Assembly: GCF_013387495.1 (NCBI RefSeq)
Contig: NZ_JABZEE010000010.1
Location: 186,001-250,000, forward strand
DNA: 64,000 nucleotides
Origin: Streptomyces sp. PKU-EA00015
Lineage (GTDB): Bacteria > Actinomycetota > Actinomycetes > Streptomycetales > Streptomycetaceae
Direction of reading: 5' to 3'
Below are positions 53,209 to 61,446 of this stretch, piece by piece. The stretch's first letter is position 1. Each line of letters opens with the position of its first letter. The notes below the pieces were generated by a model, which was not told the origin of the DNA, made no database searches, and was given only the letters and a program-made list of their open reading frames with translations. Position numbers and translations under genes: made by a program.

Positions 53209-53628
53209 GTGATCAGGCTCGGCAAGAACGGCCTGGTGGCCGTCTCCCTGTTCTTCGTCGCCCTCTCCGGCTACACGGCCACCGAGGTCATCGAGCAGAG
53301 CGCACCACCTGTCACGCCGCCGTCGCCGTACGCCTCGCAGGAACCGGCCGACTGCAGCCGGCCGGAGCTCGAACCCGTCCGCTGCCCCAACAGCGTTGGA
53401 GACGGCTGCCCGGACGCCGAGCCCTCACCCAGTGGCAGCGCCACTTCGGCATGGCTGAGCAGACCGGGGGGCGGTAGCGAGTCGCACATGATCCCCGCAC
53501 CTGGCAGCACAGTCGCCGGGGACAACGCGATCACGCCCGAGGCCGTGCCCGCGCCCACCGGGAGCTACCCCGATGCGACAGACGAAGTCCGCGATGTCGT
53601 CTGCGTCGAGGCCACGTACCCGGACTGA
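53209..53628 (+). CDS. Small exported or anchored hypothetical protein
   Basis: Possible protein of 139 residues with one hydrophobic segment (about 8-26, LVAVSLFFVALSGYTA) and a Pro/Ser/Gly-rich tail with several Cys. No family is recognised. Its GTG overlaps the stop of a 15-codon frame at 53164-53211 (GTGA) that itself has AGGGGG upstream, so it could be translated by coupling. Low-complexity composition makes it uncertain that the downstream half is real. Confidence 0.4.
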   Translation: MIRLGKNGLVAVSLFFVALSGYTATEVIEQSAPPVTPPSPYASQEPADCSRPELEPVRCPNSVGDGCPDAEPSPSGSATSAWLSRPGGGSESHMIPAPGSTVAGDNAITPEAVPAPTGSYPDATDEVRDVVCVEATYPD

Positions 53629-53882
53629 CCGCGACCCCGGTGCTGTGCGCAAGAAGCGGCGAGCAGCCCGCGCCTGCTCTCACGAAGCGAACTGCCTGGT
53701 GGGGAACATGCGAACGACAGGAAGCGCCTCTGAACGGCGAGAACAAAGGTTGTTGAGACCCTTGTTCCCCGCCTTTGGCAGAGGCGCCGCCGAGGTGAGG
53801 GAGCGTATCGAGTCCTACTCGCCAGGGAGGCGGTAGCCGAGGGGTGGTCTCGCAGGCCGGGGCGTGCGAGACCACCATCCGC

Positions 53883-54494
53883 TCATTTTCTCCTGCGGAG
53901 GAAGACCTGTCGTCGCCAAGGAGTCGCAGCGGTTGCGGTGATTCCGATGGCCAACGCGATGACGGCAACAGCCCAACTGACGGGGTCGGTGGCCGGCTTA
54001 GCCGTCCAATCCCACCAGTTGCGGGGATACCAGATCAAAGGGAAAGCCGAGGCCATGGGGATGACCCAGCCGAGTTGGTGCCCGAGCAGCCTGATGGACA
54101 GCAGGGCAAGGCCGAGCCAGATCAGTACGGAGCGGACGAAGACGACTCCATGCTCCGGTCCGACGGCGAGTGCCTCGGTACCGAAGGAGAGAGTGCAGGC
54201 CGTGAGCGTCAGTCCAATGCAGTACGCGTTGCGGAGGCGGTGCATGGTGCGTGCGCCGGTCTCCTCATGCGCCGACATCGCTCCGCCGAAGGCAGCCGTG
54301 AGGAAGACGGCTGACAGGAGCGGAAGCTCATGCCGGTAGGGCACGCCTGTGGAGAGACTCGCGCTACCGATGGATGGGAGCGCGATGCGGGTGCCACCGA
54401 AGAACGCAGACAGGACGGCGACGACCGCAGTTCCGGCTAGGATTGATCCGGCCCGGTGGACCCTTGCGTAGCGAAGCAGATCACTGCCGTACAT
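53883..54494 (-). CDS. Polytopic membrane protein of the peptide/ABC cluster
   Basis: Protein of 203 residues with about five to six membrane segments (for example ILAGTAVVAVLSAFFGG, SVLIWLGLALLSIRLL, WAVAVIALAIGITATAA) and a basic C-terminus RRRK. Not recognised. ATG 54494 is used because it overlaps the permease stop by 14 bases, the same style of coupling as between the permease and ATPase genes. It is the last gene of the cluster and may be an accessory permease or immunity protein. Confidence 0.72.
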   Translation of the reverse strand: MYGSDLLRYARVHRAGSILAGTAVVAVLSAFFGGTRIALPSIGSASLSTGVPYRHELPLLSAVFLTAAFGGAMSAHEETGARTMHRLRNAYCIGLTLTACTLSFGTEALAVGPEHGVVFVRSVLIWLGLALLSIRLLGHQLGWVIPMASAFPLIWYPRNWWDWTAKPATDPVSWAVAVIALAIGITATAATPWRRQVFLRRRK

Positions 54495-55788
54495 CAGGCT
54501 TACACCAGGTGTTCTCGCGAAGATGGCTGCGCTCCTGGGCAATCCAATTCTCCTGCTCGGCCGGCGTCATTCGTGCCGCCTCGGTTGCCTCGCGCTGGGC
54601 GGTGCCGACGCCGGTGAGGTGGAGCCCTTTGTCGGCGGCGGCCGGATCCTGGTCCATGGCCTGGTATTCCAGCCATAGGTGGATGTTGTCGATGGCCTGC
54701 CATGCCCGGCGCGCCTGTGGATCGGTGGGATTGGGGCGGCATCGACCGAGCGACGTAGTGAAAACCTGGTCGGCCATGGCGATCGCTGCGGTGCGTACGT
54801 GCCCTTCGGCGATGTCGAAACCTCGATCTCCCCATCGGGTACGCCGCAGTCCGAATTCGTAGAACTCGTTGGGTGTCTTGACCCAGGGCTGAGTAGGCCG
54901 GCCAAGGCGCTGGGCCATCCTGGTCAGCTCCGGCAGGTACTTCCGGTGCTCAGGCCATACGCACACCCGTGGGGAATGCTCGTCGGCGCGGTCGCACAGC
55001 GGCTCAGTCGCCGAGGCCGGGCGTTCCACGCGCAGTTCACCAGCGGCCGGTGCCGCGGCCAGTGCGGCCAGGGAGCTGACTGCCGTGACGATGACGACAC
55101 CGCGCGTGTGTCGTGGCAGTTTTCGACGAGGCATCTGGCGCTCGGCCTTCCTCGTCAGTGGCGGTGCTGTGACTGCCAGCACGGCGAGGGTGAGAGCCAG
55201 GAACAGACGGACAGCGAGTGGTAGCGGGCGAAGGTAGGTATCCGGCGGCCCAGCGAGGACATTGAACTTGAACGGCAGGGACAGCATGCTGATGAAGCAG
55301 CCGAGTGCGCAGACGACGGGTGTGAATCCAGGCGAGGGCCACCAGCGGCCGGCCAGGTGTCCTACCGACGCGAAGATGATGAGGGTCGCGGCGCCCAGCA
55401 GCAGGTAGGAGGGCCACAAGAAGCCCGGTCCCGCGTCGCCCAGCGAGACGGCCGCCGCGGTGAGGCACCCGATCCCGTACGCAAGGAATCCGAGCGTGAG
55501 GGTGGCGGCCAGCCTCGCGGCCTCAATCCGCCAGCCGGGTCGGGCGGCGGCGAGTAGGAAGTCGGGCATCCCCGCCCGTGAGGAGCGTCCGGCCTGCCAG
55601 GCGGAAACGCCGGCGAGCATGGGCCCCAGGAAGAGCGTGACGATCTGTGCCGCCACGCTCGCCTCGGGCCAGACGCCGATCCAGTACTGGGACCGCCCGA
55701 AGAGCACCGCCAGGTCCACGGCGATCATCACGGGGAAGGCGGTGAGTAGAGGGGAGCGTCGCAACTCGATGCGGTAAGTGTTCAGCAT
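54481..55788 (-). CDS. ABC transporter permease-like protein of the peptide/ABC cluster
   Basis: Protein of 435 residues in two parts: about six membrane segments in residues 15-230, ABC-2-like, and a soluble C-terminal domain from about 245 (ELRVERPASATEPLCDR..., helical, with Cys pairs) that probably lies outside the membrane. Its ATG overlaps the ATPase gene by seven bases. With the ATPase it should move a substrate or expel it from the membrane; the nearby secreted peptide is the obvious candidate. Confidence 0.78.
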   Translation of the reverse strand: MLNTYRIELRRSPLLTAFPVMIAVDLAVLFGRSQYWIGVWPEASVAAQIVTLFLGPMLAGVSAWQAGRSSRAGMPDFLLAAARPGWRIEAARLAATLTLGFLAYGIGCLTAAAVSLGDAGPGFLWPSYLLLGAATLIIFASVGHLAGRWWPSPGFTPVVCALGCFISMLSLPFKFNVLAGPPDTYLRPLPLAVRLFLALTLAVLAVTAPPLTRKAERQMPRRKLPRHTRGVVIVTAVSSLAALAAAPAAGELRVERPASATEPLCDRADEHSPRVCVWPEHRKYLPELTRMAQRLGRPTQPWVKTPNEFYEFGLRRTRWGDRGFDIAEGHVRTAAIAMADQVFTTSLGRCRPNPTDPQARRAWQAIDNIHLWLEYQAMDQDPAAADKGLHLTGVGTAQREATEAARMTPAEQENWIAQERSHLRENTWCKPDVRQ

Positions 55789-56558
55789 GCCGCTTCCTCA
55801 GTCGACCGGCTGTTGCCCAGAACAGTCATGTAGCCGCGCTCCAGTGGACTGTCTCCCGGGGCCATCGGCGCGGACTGTTCTGCCAGTTGTTGTGGCGTCC
55901 CGTTATGAACCACCTGGCCCTCACTCAGCACGAGGACGGTGTCACAGGCAGCGCCCACGTCCTCCACCAGGTGCGTACTGAGCACAACGGCCGCCCCCGA
56001 GCGGGCGAGGGAACGAATGAGGTCACGAAAGTCAAGGCGCTGCGCAGGATCAAGGCCGACGGTGGGCTCATCGAGCAGAACCAGAGAAGGAGAACCGACG
56101 ATGGCCGCAGCGATCCCGGCACGACGGAGCATGCCGCCGGACAACGACTTCATGCGGTCGCGGGCCCGGTCGGTCAGCCCTACGGCAGCCAGGGCCGCCT
56201 CGGCCGCCGGTCCGGCCTCCTTGGACGGAACCTCACGCAGCCAGGCACAGTAGCGGACGAAATCGGTGATGGAGAACGCCGGGTAGTAGCCGAAGTCCTG
56301 AGGTAGGTAGCCGATTCGACGACGGACTTGGCGGACGTCCCGTTCGTTGGTGACGGGTTTGCCGAACAGTTCCAGTCTCCCGCTCTGCGGTGGTGCGATC
56401 GTGGCGAGGGTACGAAACAGTGTAGTCTTGCCTGCCCCGTTGGGGCCCAACAATCCAGTGACACCCGGCTGGATGGACAGGTTGAGATCCTCGATGACGC
56501 GTCGGCCACCGTACCCCTGCGTGAGGGCCGTCAATCGGGCGACGGGAGCAATCGTCAT
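55782..56558 (-). CDS. ABC transporter ATP-binding protein of the peptide/ABC cluster
   Basis: ATPase of 258 residues with Walker A GPNGAGKTT (near 39-47), Q-loop, signature LSGGM, Walker B LVLLDEPTVGLD and H-loop STH all intact. The closest general class is the CcmA/NatA/BcrA type that pairs with ABC-2 permeases in export, drug or bacteriocin resistance. ATG 56558 lies 65 bases after the secreted-protein gene, with a stable hairpin between them. Confidence 0.92.
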   Translation of the reverse strand: MTIAPVARLTALTQGYGGRRVIEDLNLSIQPGVTGLLGPNGAGKTTLFRTLATIAPPQSGRLELFGKPVTNERDVRQVRRRIGYLPQDFGYYPAFSITDFVRYCAWLREVPSKEAGPAAEAALAAVGLTDRARDRMKSLSGGMLRRAGIAAAIVGSPSLVLLDEPTVGLDPAQRLDFRDLIRSLARSGAAVVLSTHLVEDVGAACDTVLVLSEGQVVHNGTPQQLAEQSAPMAPGDSPLERGYMTVLGNSRSTEEAAC

Positions 56559-56578
56559 AAGTGAAATCCCCGAAATAC

Positions 56579-56611
56579 GCGGTGGGCCCGCCGCAACGAC
56601 GGGCCCACCGC
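56579..56611 (-). terminator. 12-bp hairpin between the secreted-protein and ABC genes
   Basis: GCGGTGGGCCCG (56579-56590) pairs perfectly with CGGGCCCACCGC (56600-56611) around nine bases. It follows the secreted-protein stop by 12 bases and ends 20 bases before the ATPase ATG. No T-run follows, so it may act as a partial terminator that lowers expression of the ABC genes relative to the peptide. Confidence 0.65.
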
Positions 56612-56623
56612 AGCGCTGGTAAA

Positions 56624-56962
56624 CTACTGGTAAACCTTAGTTCCGTTGATCTTGAACGTGCACTCGTGGGTGTCGTACTTACCCACGTAGCCGTTGTACA
56701 ACCTGTCGAAGTGCTGCGTGTCGATCTCGGCGTTGCAGTCGTAGGTCGTAATCCACGTATGGTGGTAATAGGTGTTTGCGTCGTAGCAGTAGCCATGGCC
56801 GGCCGTTGTGTACCAGTATCCCCGGCAACCCATGTGCCAGGAACTCTCGTTGTATGCGCTCGACGTCGGAGCCGTAAGGCCGATTGCGGCAGCCGCCATG
56901 GCCGCGACAATAGCACCCTTCCCGACCTTGGTGCCCATTATTCGTGTTACGAGAGTATTCAT
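56624..56962 (-). CDS. Small secreted four-cysteine protein, candidate bacteriocin or signal
   Basis: Unrecognised protein of 112 residues. Residues 1-36 are a Sec signal peptide (basic start, VAAMAAAAIGLTA core, TSSA end). The 76-residue mature protein has exactly four Cys (46, 59, 76, 101), 12 Tyr and many His/Trp, and would form two disulfides. Codons are clearly less GC-rich than in neighbouring genes. It is followed by an ABC ATPase, a permease and a membrane protein on the same strand, the usual layout of a bacteriocin with its immunity/export genes. A purine-rich AGGGGGGGAA precedes the ATG. Confidence 0.75.
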   Translation of the reverse strand: MNTLVTRIMGTKVGKGAIVAAMAAAAIGLTAPTSSAYNESSWHMGCRGYWYTTAGHGYCYDANTYYHHTWITTYDCNAEIDTQHFDRLYNGYVGKYDTHECTFKINGTKVYQ

Positions 56963-57006
56963 TTCCCCCCCTGGGGATCGAGGTGTTGCCCTCTTATGGA
57001 GAGGCG

Positions 57007-57036
57007 ATCCTAGTTAGTGACGGGTAGTCAAAACAA
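57007..57036 (-). promoter_or_regulatory. Promoter of the secreted four-cysteine protein gene
   Basis: On the minus strand, -35 TTGTTT (57031-57036) and -10 TAGGAT (57007-57012) are 18 bases apart; transcription would begin near 57000, giving a leader of about 38 bases. Confidence 0.5.
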
Positions 57037-57208
57037 GGCTGTGCTGCGAAGTTGGTGACCTTCTCGTCAGAGGGAAACCTACTGCATCCCATTTGTGACC
57101 CGAGTAGATCCCCTTTGGGGCGGTTCCATCGCCTGCGTGTGAGACGTTGATCACTGGGCTGGCCGGACGTGACGGCCATTTCGGCGGGTGCAACCTGCAA
57201 AGAGCGCG

Positions 57209-57496
57209 GTGGTAGTCACCCAGGTCCGTGCTCGCGCACGTGCCAGCGGCGGGGAGCTTGCCTTCCCCGTCCTGCAGACGATCAGGGTCGAGGACGGGTG
57301 GATCGCCGAAGTCCGCCCCTTCTACTGAAGCGCCGAGGCGATCGCCGATGTCAGCGCAGTACTGGTGGAGCTGGTTCCCTTCGACGCGCACCTGAAGTGC
57401 GTGCCCATCGAGACTCTCACCGGGGGCGAGCTGGTCGTTGACCACCGCAAGGGCGAGAGATATAGCAACGTACGGGGATCGTTCCGAGATGAGTGA
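57209..57496 (+). pseudogene. NTF2/SnoaL-like gene remnant with a nonsense codon
   Basis: From 57209 the plus strand reads ELAFPVLQTIRVEDG, then WIAEVRPFY, the C-terminal signature of SnoaL-like (NTF2 superfamily) proteins, in which the next residue is normally Trp. Here the codon is TGA (57326-57328). The same frame then continues SAEAIADVSAV and on to a second stop at 57494. A TGG to TGA change is the simplest explanation. No start or N-terminal half is visible, so the gene is truncated as well. Confidence 0.65.
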
Positions 57497-57695
57497 CGCG
57501 GCTCCCGTGTGGTGGGACAGCGTCGCCGGCATGCTGTAAGGGACTGTCGACGCTTTGGGAACGGCGAGAGCCTTGTCCGCTGGGAGGTCGGCTGAAGCAT
57601 GGAGGCTGGCACCTGGTCGGGCCCCCGCTGTCGCTACGCCTCGTCGGGGGCGAATGACGCACACGTCATCGACGGTGAGGTGAACGAGGCGGCAA

Positions 57696-58154
57696 TCACA
57701 CCGGCTGTCCATGCGGTCGGCGGGTCAGGTCTGCCCAGACCGTTTTGGTGAACTGGTCGTTCACCGTGTATCCCCAGTGCTCTGCGTACGCCCCGACGAG
57801 AAGCAGCCCGCGTCCCGAAGTCGCCGCGGCCGCCGGTGTTGTCCGGGCGCACGGGAGGCGATCCGGGCGGGTGTCCGTGACCTCGACGCGGATGACCTCG
57901 GGCAGGAGTCGCAGCGCGAGGCGGAAGTCGCGGCCGGGTGTGCGGCCGTGCGTGATCGCGTTCGCCGCCAGCTCGGACGTCACTATCGCCACCGCGTGTG
58001 ACGTTGCCGTGGCGTGCAGGATGCCCCAGTCGGCGCGCTGCTGCACCGCGATGCGGCGGGCGAGGCGGGCGCCGCGGGGTGTGTAGCTGAGTTGTACGGC
58101 GAACATGCTTGTCGAGGGCGGTAGTTGAGGGAGAGATTGCACTTCAGTGTTCAT
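57696..58154 (-). CDS. ATP-binding protein (RsbW/HATPase_c-like)
   Basis: Single ATPase domain of 152 residues of the anti-sigma kinase type: the N-box ELAANAITHG, the DTRPDRLP turn and the G2 box SGRGLLLVGAYAEHWG are visible. Streptomyces genomes carry many such proteins next to XRE and DUF397 genes; here they are divergent, 173 bases away. The true start may be ATG 58106 (MFAVQLSYTP) instead of 58154, since the first 16 residues are poorly conserved in type. Confidence 0.87.
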   Translation of the reverse strand: MNTEVQSLPQLPPSTSMFAVQLSYTPRGARLARRIAVQQRADWGILHATATSHAVAIVTSELAANAITHGRTPGRDFRLALRLLPEVIRVEVTDTRPDRLPCARTTPAAAATSGRGLLLVGAYAEHWGYTVNDQFTKTVWADLTRRPHGQPV

Positions 58155-58327
58155 GGCGTAACCGTCTCGTCACGCAGATGGCGTGAGCCAGGTCGGGCAT
58201 GCGTACCTGGCGGCGTTGTACGGGTCGGGCGTGATGTTGTACGGGTGCCGGCCCATGTCGACGGAGTGCCTGGCGCCGTTCAACAAGCGTCAAGCACAAA
58301 CACGTTGGCGCGTGGGGGCGTGGGCTC

Positions 58328-59163
58328 ATGACGAACAGCCGCACGAAGAAGCGGGACAAGGACGACGATCGCCCGGTCATCTGGGTGGGCTACGGCAAGT
58401 TGCTGAAACTCTTCCGGGAGCGGGCGGAGTACACACAACAGGCCCTCGCGGATGCCGTCGGCTACTCGTACGAGCAGGCGGCCTCGATCGAGCAGGGCCG
58501 CCGCCCCGCGAAGGCCGCGTTCACGGACGCGGCGGAGCGCGTCCTGGACGCGGGCGGGGCGCTGGCCGTCCTCCAGGACGATGTGGACCGGGCGAAACTC
58601 CCCTCGTTCTTCTGGGACTTCGCACTGATCGAGACGGAGGCGGTGAGCAGGTTCTCGTACGATCCGCTGCTCGTGCCGGGTCTGCTGCAGACGAGGCGTA
58701 CACACGGGCGCTGTTTGCCGGGCACTGTCCGCCGCTGGACGACGAGATCATCGAGCAGCACACGGAGGCGCGTCTGGGCCGGCAGAAGCTGTTGACGCGT
58801 ACGCCGCTGGTCGACCTGTCCTTCGTGATCGAGGAGGCGGCACTGCGCAATCCGATCGGTGGACCGGAGGTGATGCGCGGGCAACTGCAACGTCTTCTGG
58901 AGGTCGGTGCGTTACGGAACGTGGAGGTCCAGGTCATGCCGTCCGGGAGGGGCTTCCATCCCGGGCTGAACGGCGCGTTCGTCGTTCTGGAGACCTTGGA
59001 GCACCGGCAGGTGGGTTATGTCGAGTCCCAGGAGACCGGTGTCGTCGTGAGCGACCCCGCAAACGTCAGTGCTTTCGGCTTACGGTATGGCAAGCTGCGC
59101 TCGCAGGCCCTGAACGCCGAAGAGTCTGCGCGTCTTATCGAACGTCTGGCAGGAGAGGCATGA
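58328..59163 (+). pseudogene. XRE/DUF5753 (Scr1-type) regulator with a frameshift
   Basis: The N-terminal helix-turn-helix (about 20-75, LLKLFRERAEYTQQALADAVG) and the first part of DUF5753 (SYDPLLVPGLLQT) read from ATG 58328. At about 58693 one G is missing and the rest of the domain (AYTRALFAGHCPPLDDEIIE to the end at 59163) continues one frame over. As written the product stops at 58795. Two TTA codons (58912, 59080) lie in the second part, so the gene would also have depended on the bldA tRNA. It may be a sequencing error; otherwise a fresh mutation. Confidence 0.82.
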
Positions 59164-59468
59164 GCACCCAGCAGGCTGCACCGGGTCCGGACCGGCTGAA
59201 GTGGTTCAAGAGCAGCTACAGCGGGTCCGGTGGCGGCGACTGCGTCGAGGTCGCGGCCTCCGCCGACGACGTCCACGTCAGGGACTCCAAGAACACCACC
59301 CGCCCGGGACTCCACGTGTCCCGGGCGAGTTGGGTGCGGTTCGTGGCCGGGTCGGTCGACGCGAGGCGCGTCAGCGCAGTGCCGCGTAACCCGGGCGGAT
59401 CACCTCGTCGATCAGACGCCGCCGCTCCGGCAGCGGCAGGAACGCGGCCTCGGCCGCCGCGACCGTGA
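59160..59468 (+). CDS. DUF397 domain protein
   Basis: Small protein of 102 residues; DUF397 covers about 12-65 ([38 protein letters not shown]). Its ATG overlaps the XRE stop (ATGA), the usual arrangement; these pairs behave like regulator and antagonist in Streptomyces development and antibiotic control. Most DUF397 proteins end near residue 65-70. Here the stop is missing and the frame runs on, antisense to the last 98 bases of add, adding a Pro/Arg-rich tail. Confidence 0.85.
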   Translation: MSTQQAAPGPDRLKWFKSSYSGSGGGDCVEVAASADDVHVRDSKNTTRPGLHVSRASWVRFVAGSVDARRVSAVPRNPGGSPRRSDAAAPAAAGTRPRPPRP

Positions 59469-60435
59469 ACTCCTCGAAGACCTCCGGGCCGTAGCCGAAC
59501 GCCTCCGCCATGTGCACGAACTCCAGGCTCATGTCCGTCCCGGACACCAGGCGGTTGTCGGTGTTGAGGGTGACGCGGAAGCCGAGGCGGCGCAGCAGGT
59601 CGATCGGGTGCGTGTCGTACGACTTGGCCGCGCCCGTCTGGAGGTTGGAGGTCGGGCAGACCTCCAGCGCGATGCGGTTGTCGCGCACGTACGAGGCGAG
59701 GTGGCCGAGCGTGGCCGTGCCGTCGTCGTGGACCGTGATGTCGTCGGTGATGCGCACCCCGTGGCCGATGCGCTCGGCACCGCAGACCTGCACCGCCTCG
59801 TGGATCGACTCGGCGCCGACCGCCTCGCCGGCGTGGATCGTGAAGTGGCAGTTGTGGCGCTTGAGGTGCTGGAACGCCGACAGGTGCCGGGCCGGCGGGT
59901 TGCCGATCTCGCCGCCCGCGATGTCGAAGCCCGCGACGCCGCGCTCGCGGTGCGCGACGGTCAGCTCGGCTATCTCCAGCGAGCGGTCGGTGTGCCGCAT
60001 ACCGGTGAGCAGGGCGCGCACCGTGATGCGCCCGCCCGCACGCCGCTCGCCCTCGCGCAGACCCGCGTTCACCGCGTCCACGACCTCGTCGAGCGTGAGC
60101 CCGCCCTCCTGGTGCTGCTCGGGGGCGTACCGCACCTCGGCGTACACGACGCCGTCCGCGGCCAGGTCCTCCGCGCACTCGGCGGCGACGCGCTCCAGCG
60201 CCTCGCGGGTCTGCATCACCGCGCAGGTGTGGGCGAACGTCTCCAGGTAGCGCTCCAGCGAGCCGGAGTCCGCGGCGTCGCGGAACCAGACGGCGAGGGC
60301 TTCCGGGTCCTCGGTGGGAAGGGCCCGGTAGCCGCAGCCGCGGGCCAGCTCGATGATCGTGGCGGGGCGCAGACCGCCGTCGAGGTGGTCGTGGAGGACC
60401 ACCTTGGGAGCGCGCTGGATGTCAGACAAGTGCAT
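59371..60435 (-). CDS. add: Adenosine deaminase
   Basis: Zinc amidohydrolase of 354 residues converting adenosine or deoxyadenosine to inosine. The HDHLDG zinc motif, HAGE (catalytic Glu), GH of RIGHGV and the NTDN metal-Asp region are present. ATG 60435 is used. It follows the GntR gene by 43 bases and may share its transcript. The first codons overlap CTTGTCTGACA, a near copy of the GntR operator candidate, so the regulator may also act here. Confidence 0.94.
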   Translation of the reverse strand: MHLSDIQRAPKVVLHDHLDGGLRPATIIELARGCGYRALPTEDPEALAVWFRDAADSGSLERYLETFAHTCAVMQTREALERVAAECAEDLAADGVVYAEVRYAPEQHQEGGLTLDEVVDAVNAGLREGERRAGGRITVRALLTGMRHTDRSLEIAELTVAHRERGVAGFDIAGGEIGNPPARHLSAFQHLKRHNCHFTIHAGEAVGAESIHEAVQVCGAERIGHGVRITDDITVHDDGTATLGHLASYVRDNRIALEVCPTSNLQTGAAKSYDTHPIDLLRRLGFRVTLNTDNRLVSGTDMSLEFVHMAEAFGYGPEVFEEFTVAAAEAAFLPLPERRRLIDEVIRPGYAALR

Positions 60436-60478
60436 GCATCGGGAGTGTACGGCACCTCCCGCCGATGCGGGAGGCGCG

Positions 60479-61222
60479 TCAGTTCGACTGGAGGACCGGC
60501 AGGGCGGGCGCACCCGTCGGCAGCATGTGCTTGGCCGCCAGGAGCGGGACGCCGTCCACCCGCACGACCTGCGTGACCAGCACGGCGGGCGTGTCCGCCG
60601 GGCGTCCCAGCTGCTCCCCGCGGCGGCGGCCGAGCAGCGTCGCGCTGATCCCGCTGTGCGCGGTCAGCGGCGTCCCCCGTGAGGCGGCCGTCAGCACCGA
60701 GAGCATCGAGGAGGCCGCCTGCGGCGCCGACCGCAGCGCCTCGGCGAAGTCCGGATGGTGCCGCTGGAGGGTCTCCTCCGCGGCCGCCCACTCCTGGCTG
60801 AGCGCCGCCGCACCGTCACCGGTCAGCAGCGACTCCCAGAAGCGCAGCTTTGCCGCAGCGGGTGCGAGCAGGTGCTGGGTGGTGAAGTCGGTGGGCTCCT
60901 CGACGGTCCGCAGCAGGGGCCGCACCCGCAGCGCCTGCCCCGCGCCCAGCAGGTCCTCCAGCGGCTGGATGTGCTCGTAACCGCGCCTGGGCGGGCCGTC
61001 GTTGACCGTGCGGCCCACGCCCCTGCGCACCGAGAGCAGGCCGTCCTCCTGGAGCAGGAGCAGTGCCTCGCGCAGGGCCGGCCGGCTCACGCCGAGCTCG
61101 GTGGCGAGGCGTGGCTCCGAGGGGAGGGTGGACCCCGGCGGATAGGTGCCGTCGTGGATGGCGTCCGCGATCCGCTCGTACAGGACCACGACCGGTCTCC
61201 GCTGCTGCCCGCTGACTGCCAC
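60479..61222 (-). CDS. GntR family transcriptional regulator with UTRA-like effector domain
   Basis: Regulator of 247 residues. The GntR winged helix is at about 12-75 ([31 protein letters not shown]); the rest is an effector-binding domain. GTG 61222 is preferred over 61240 because GAGGAGG lies just upstream of it. It is divergent from the MFS gene and upstream of add. CTTGTC-type dyads at 61239-61252 and 61382-61394 are its likely binding sites, suggesting it controls itself and the transporter. Confidence 0.88.
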   Translation of the reverse strand: MAVSGQQRRPVVVLYERIADAIHDGTYPPGSTLPSEPRLATELGVSRPALREALLLLQEDGLLSVRRGVGRTVNDGPPRRGYEHIQPLEDLLGAGQALRVRPLLRTVEEPTDFTTQHLLAPAAAKLRFWESLLTGDGAAALSQEWAAAEETLQRHHPDFAEALRSAPQAASSMLSVLTAASRGTPLTAHSGISATLLGRRRGEQLGRPADTPAVLVTQVVRVDGVPLLAAKHMLPTGAPALPVLQSN

Positions 61223-61238
61223 TGGCCCTCCTCGGCTC

Positions 61239-61252
61239 ACTTGTCAGCAAGT
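61239..61252. promoter_or_regulatory. GntR operator candidate 1
   Basis: ACTTGTCAGCAAGT has 5-bp arms ACTTG/CAAGT and lies at the start of the GntR gene, overlapping the alternative GTG at 61240. It shares the CTTGTC half-site with site 2. Confidence 0.5.
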
Positions 61253-61340
61253 TATGCGAGCGCGCGCCCCCGGAGCAACGCGGGGCCGCCCCGTCCTGGC
61301 CGGACGGTACGGGCCCGTTGTGCGTCACGTCACGAAGGGC

Positions 61341-61394
61341 TTGACGTTCTACGCACGTAGATTCCACGCTGTGGGGCACAGCTTGTCTGACAAG
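61341..61394 (+). promoter_or_regulatory. MFS gene promoter with GntR operator candidate 2
   Basis: TTGACG (61341-61346) and CACGCT (61365-61370) form a possible -35/-10 pair 18 bases apart. TCTACG-CA-CGTAGA (61348-61361) is a dyad inside the spacer, and CTTGTCTGACAAG (61382-61394), a perfect 13-base dyad, lies just after the predicted transcription start where a repressor would block it. Confidence 0.55.
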
Positions 61395-61446
61395 GCTGCT
61401 GTACCTGTTCCCATCGAGGCATGACATCCAAGGCAAAGGGGCCGAC

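Noticed and set aside
57014-57712. Minus-strand 232-codon frame upstream of the secreted protein gene
   Set aside because: It lies opposite the NTF2-like remnant, shows no domain and has composition typical of a shadow frame.
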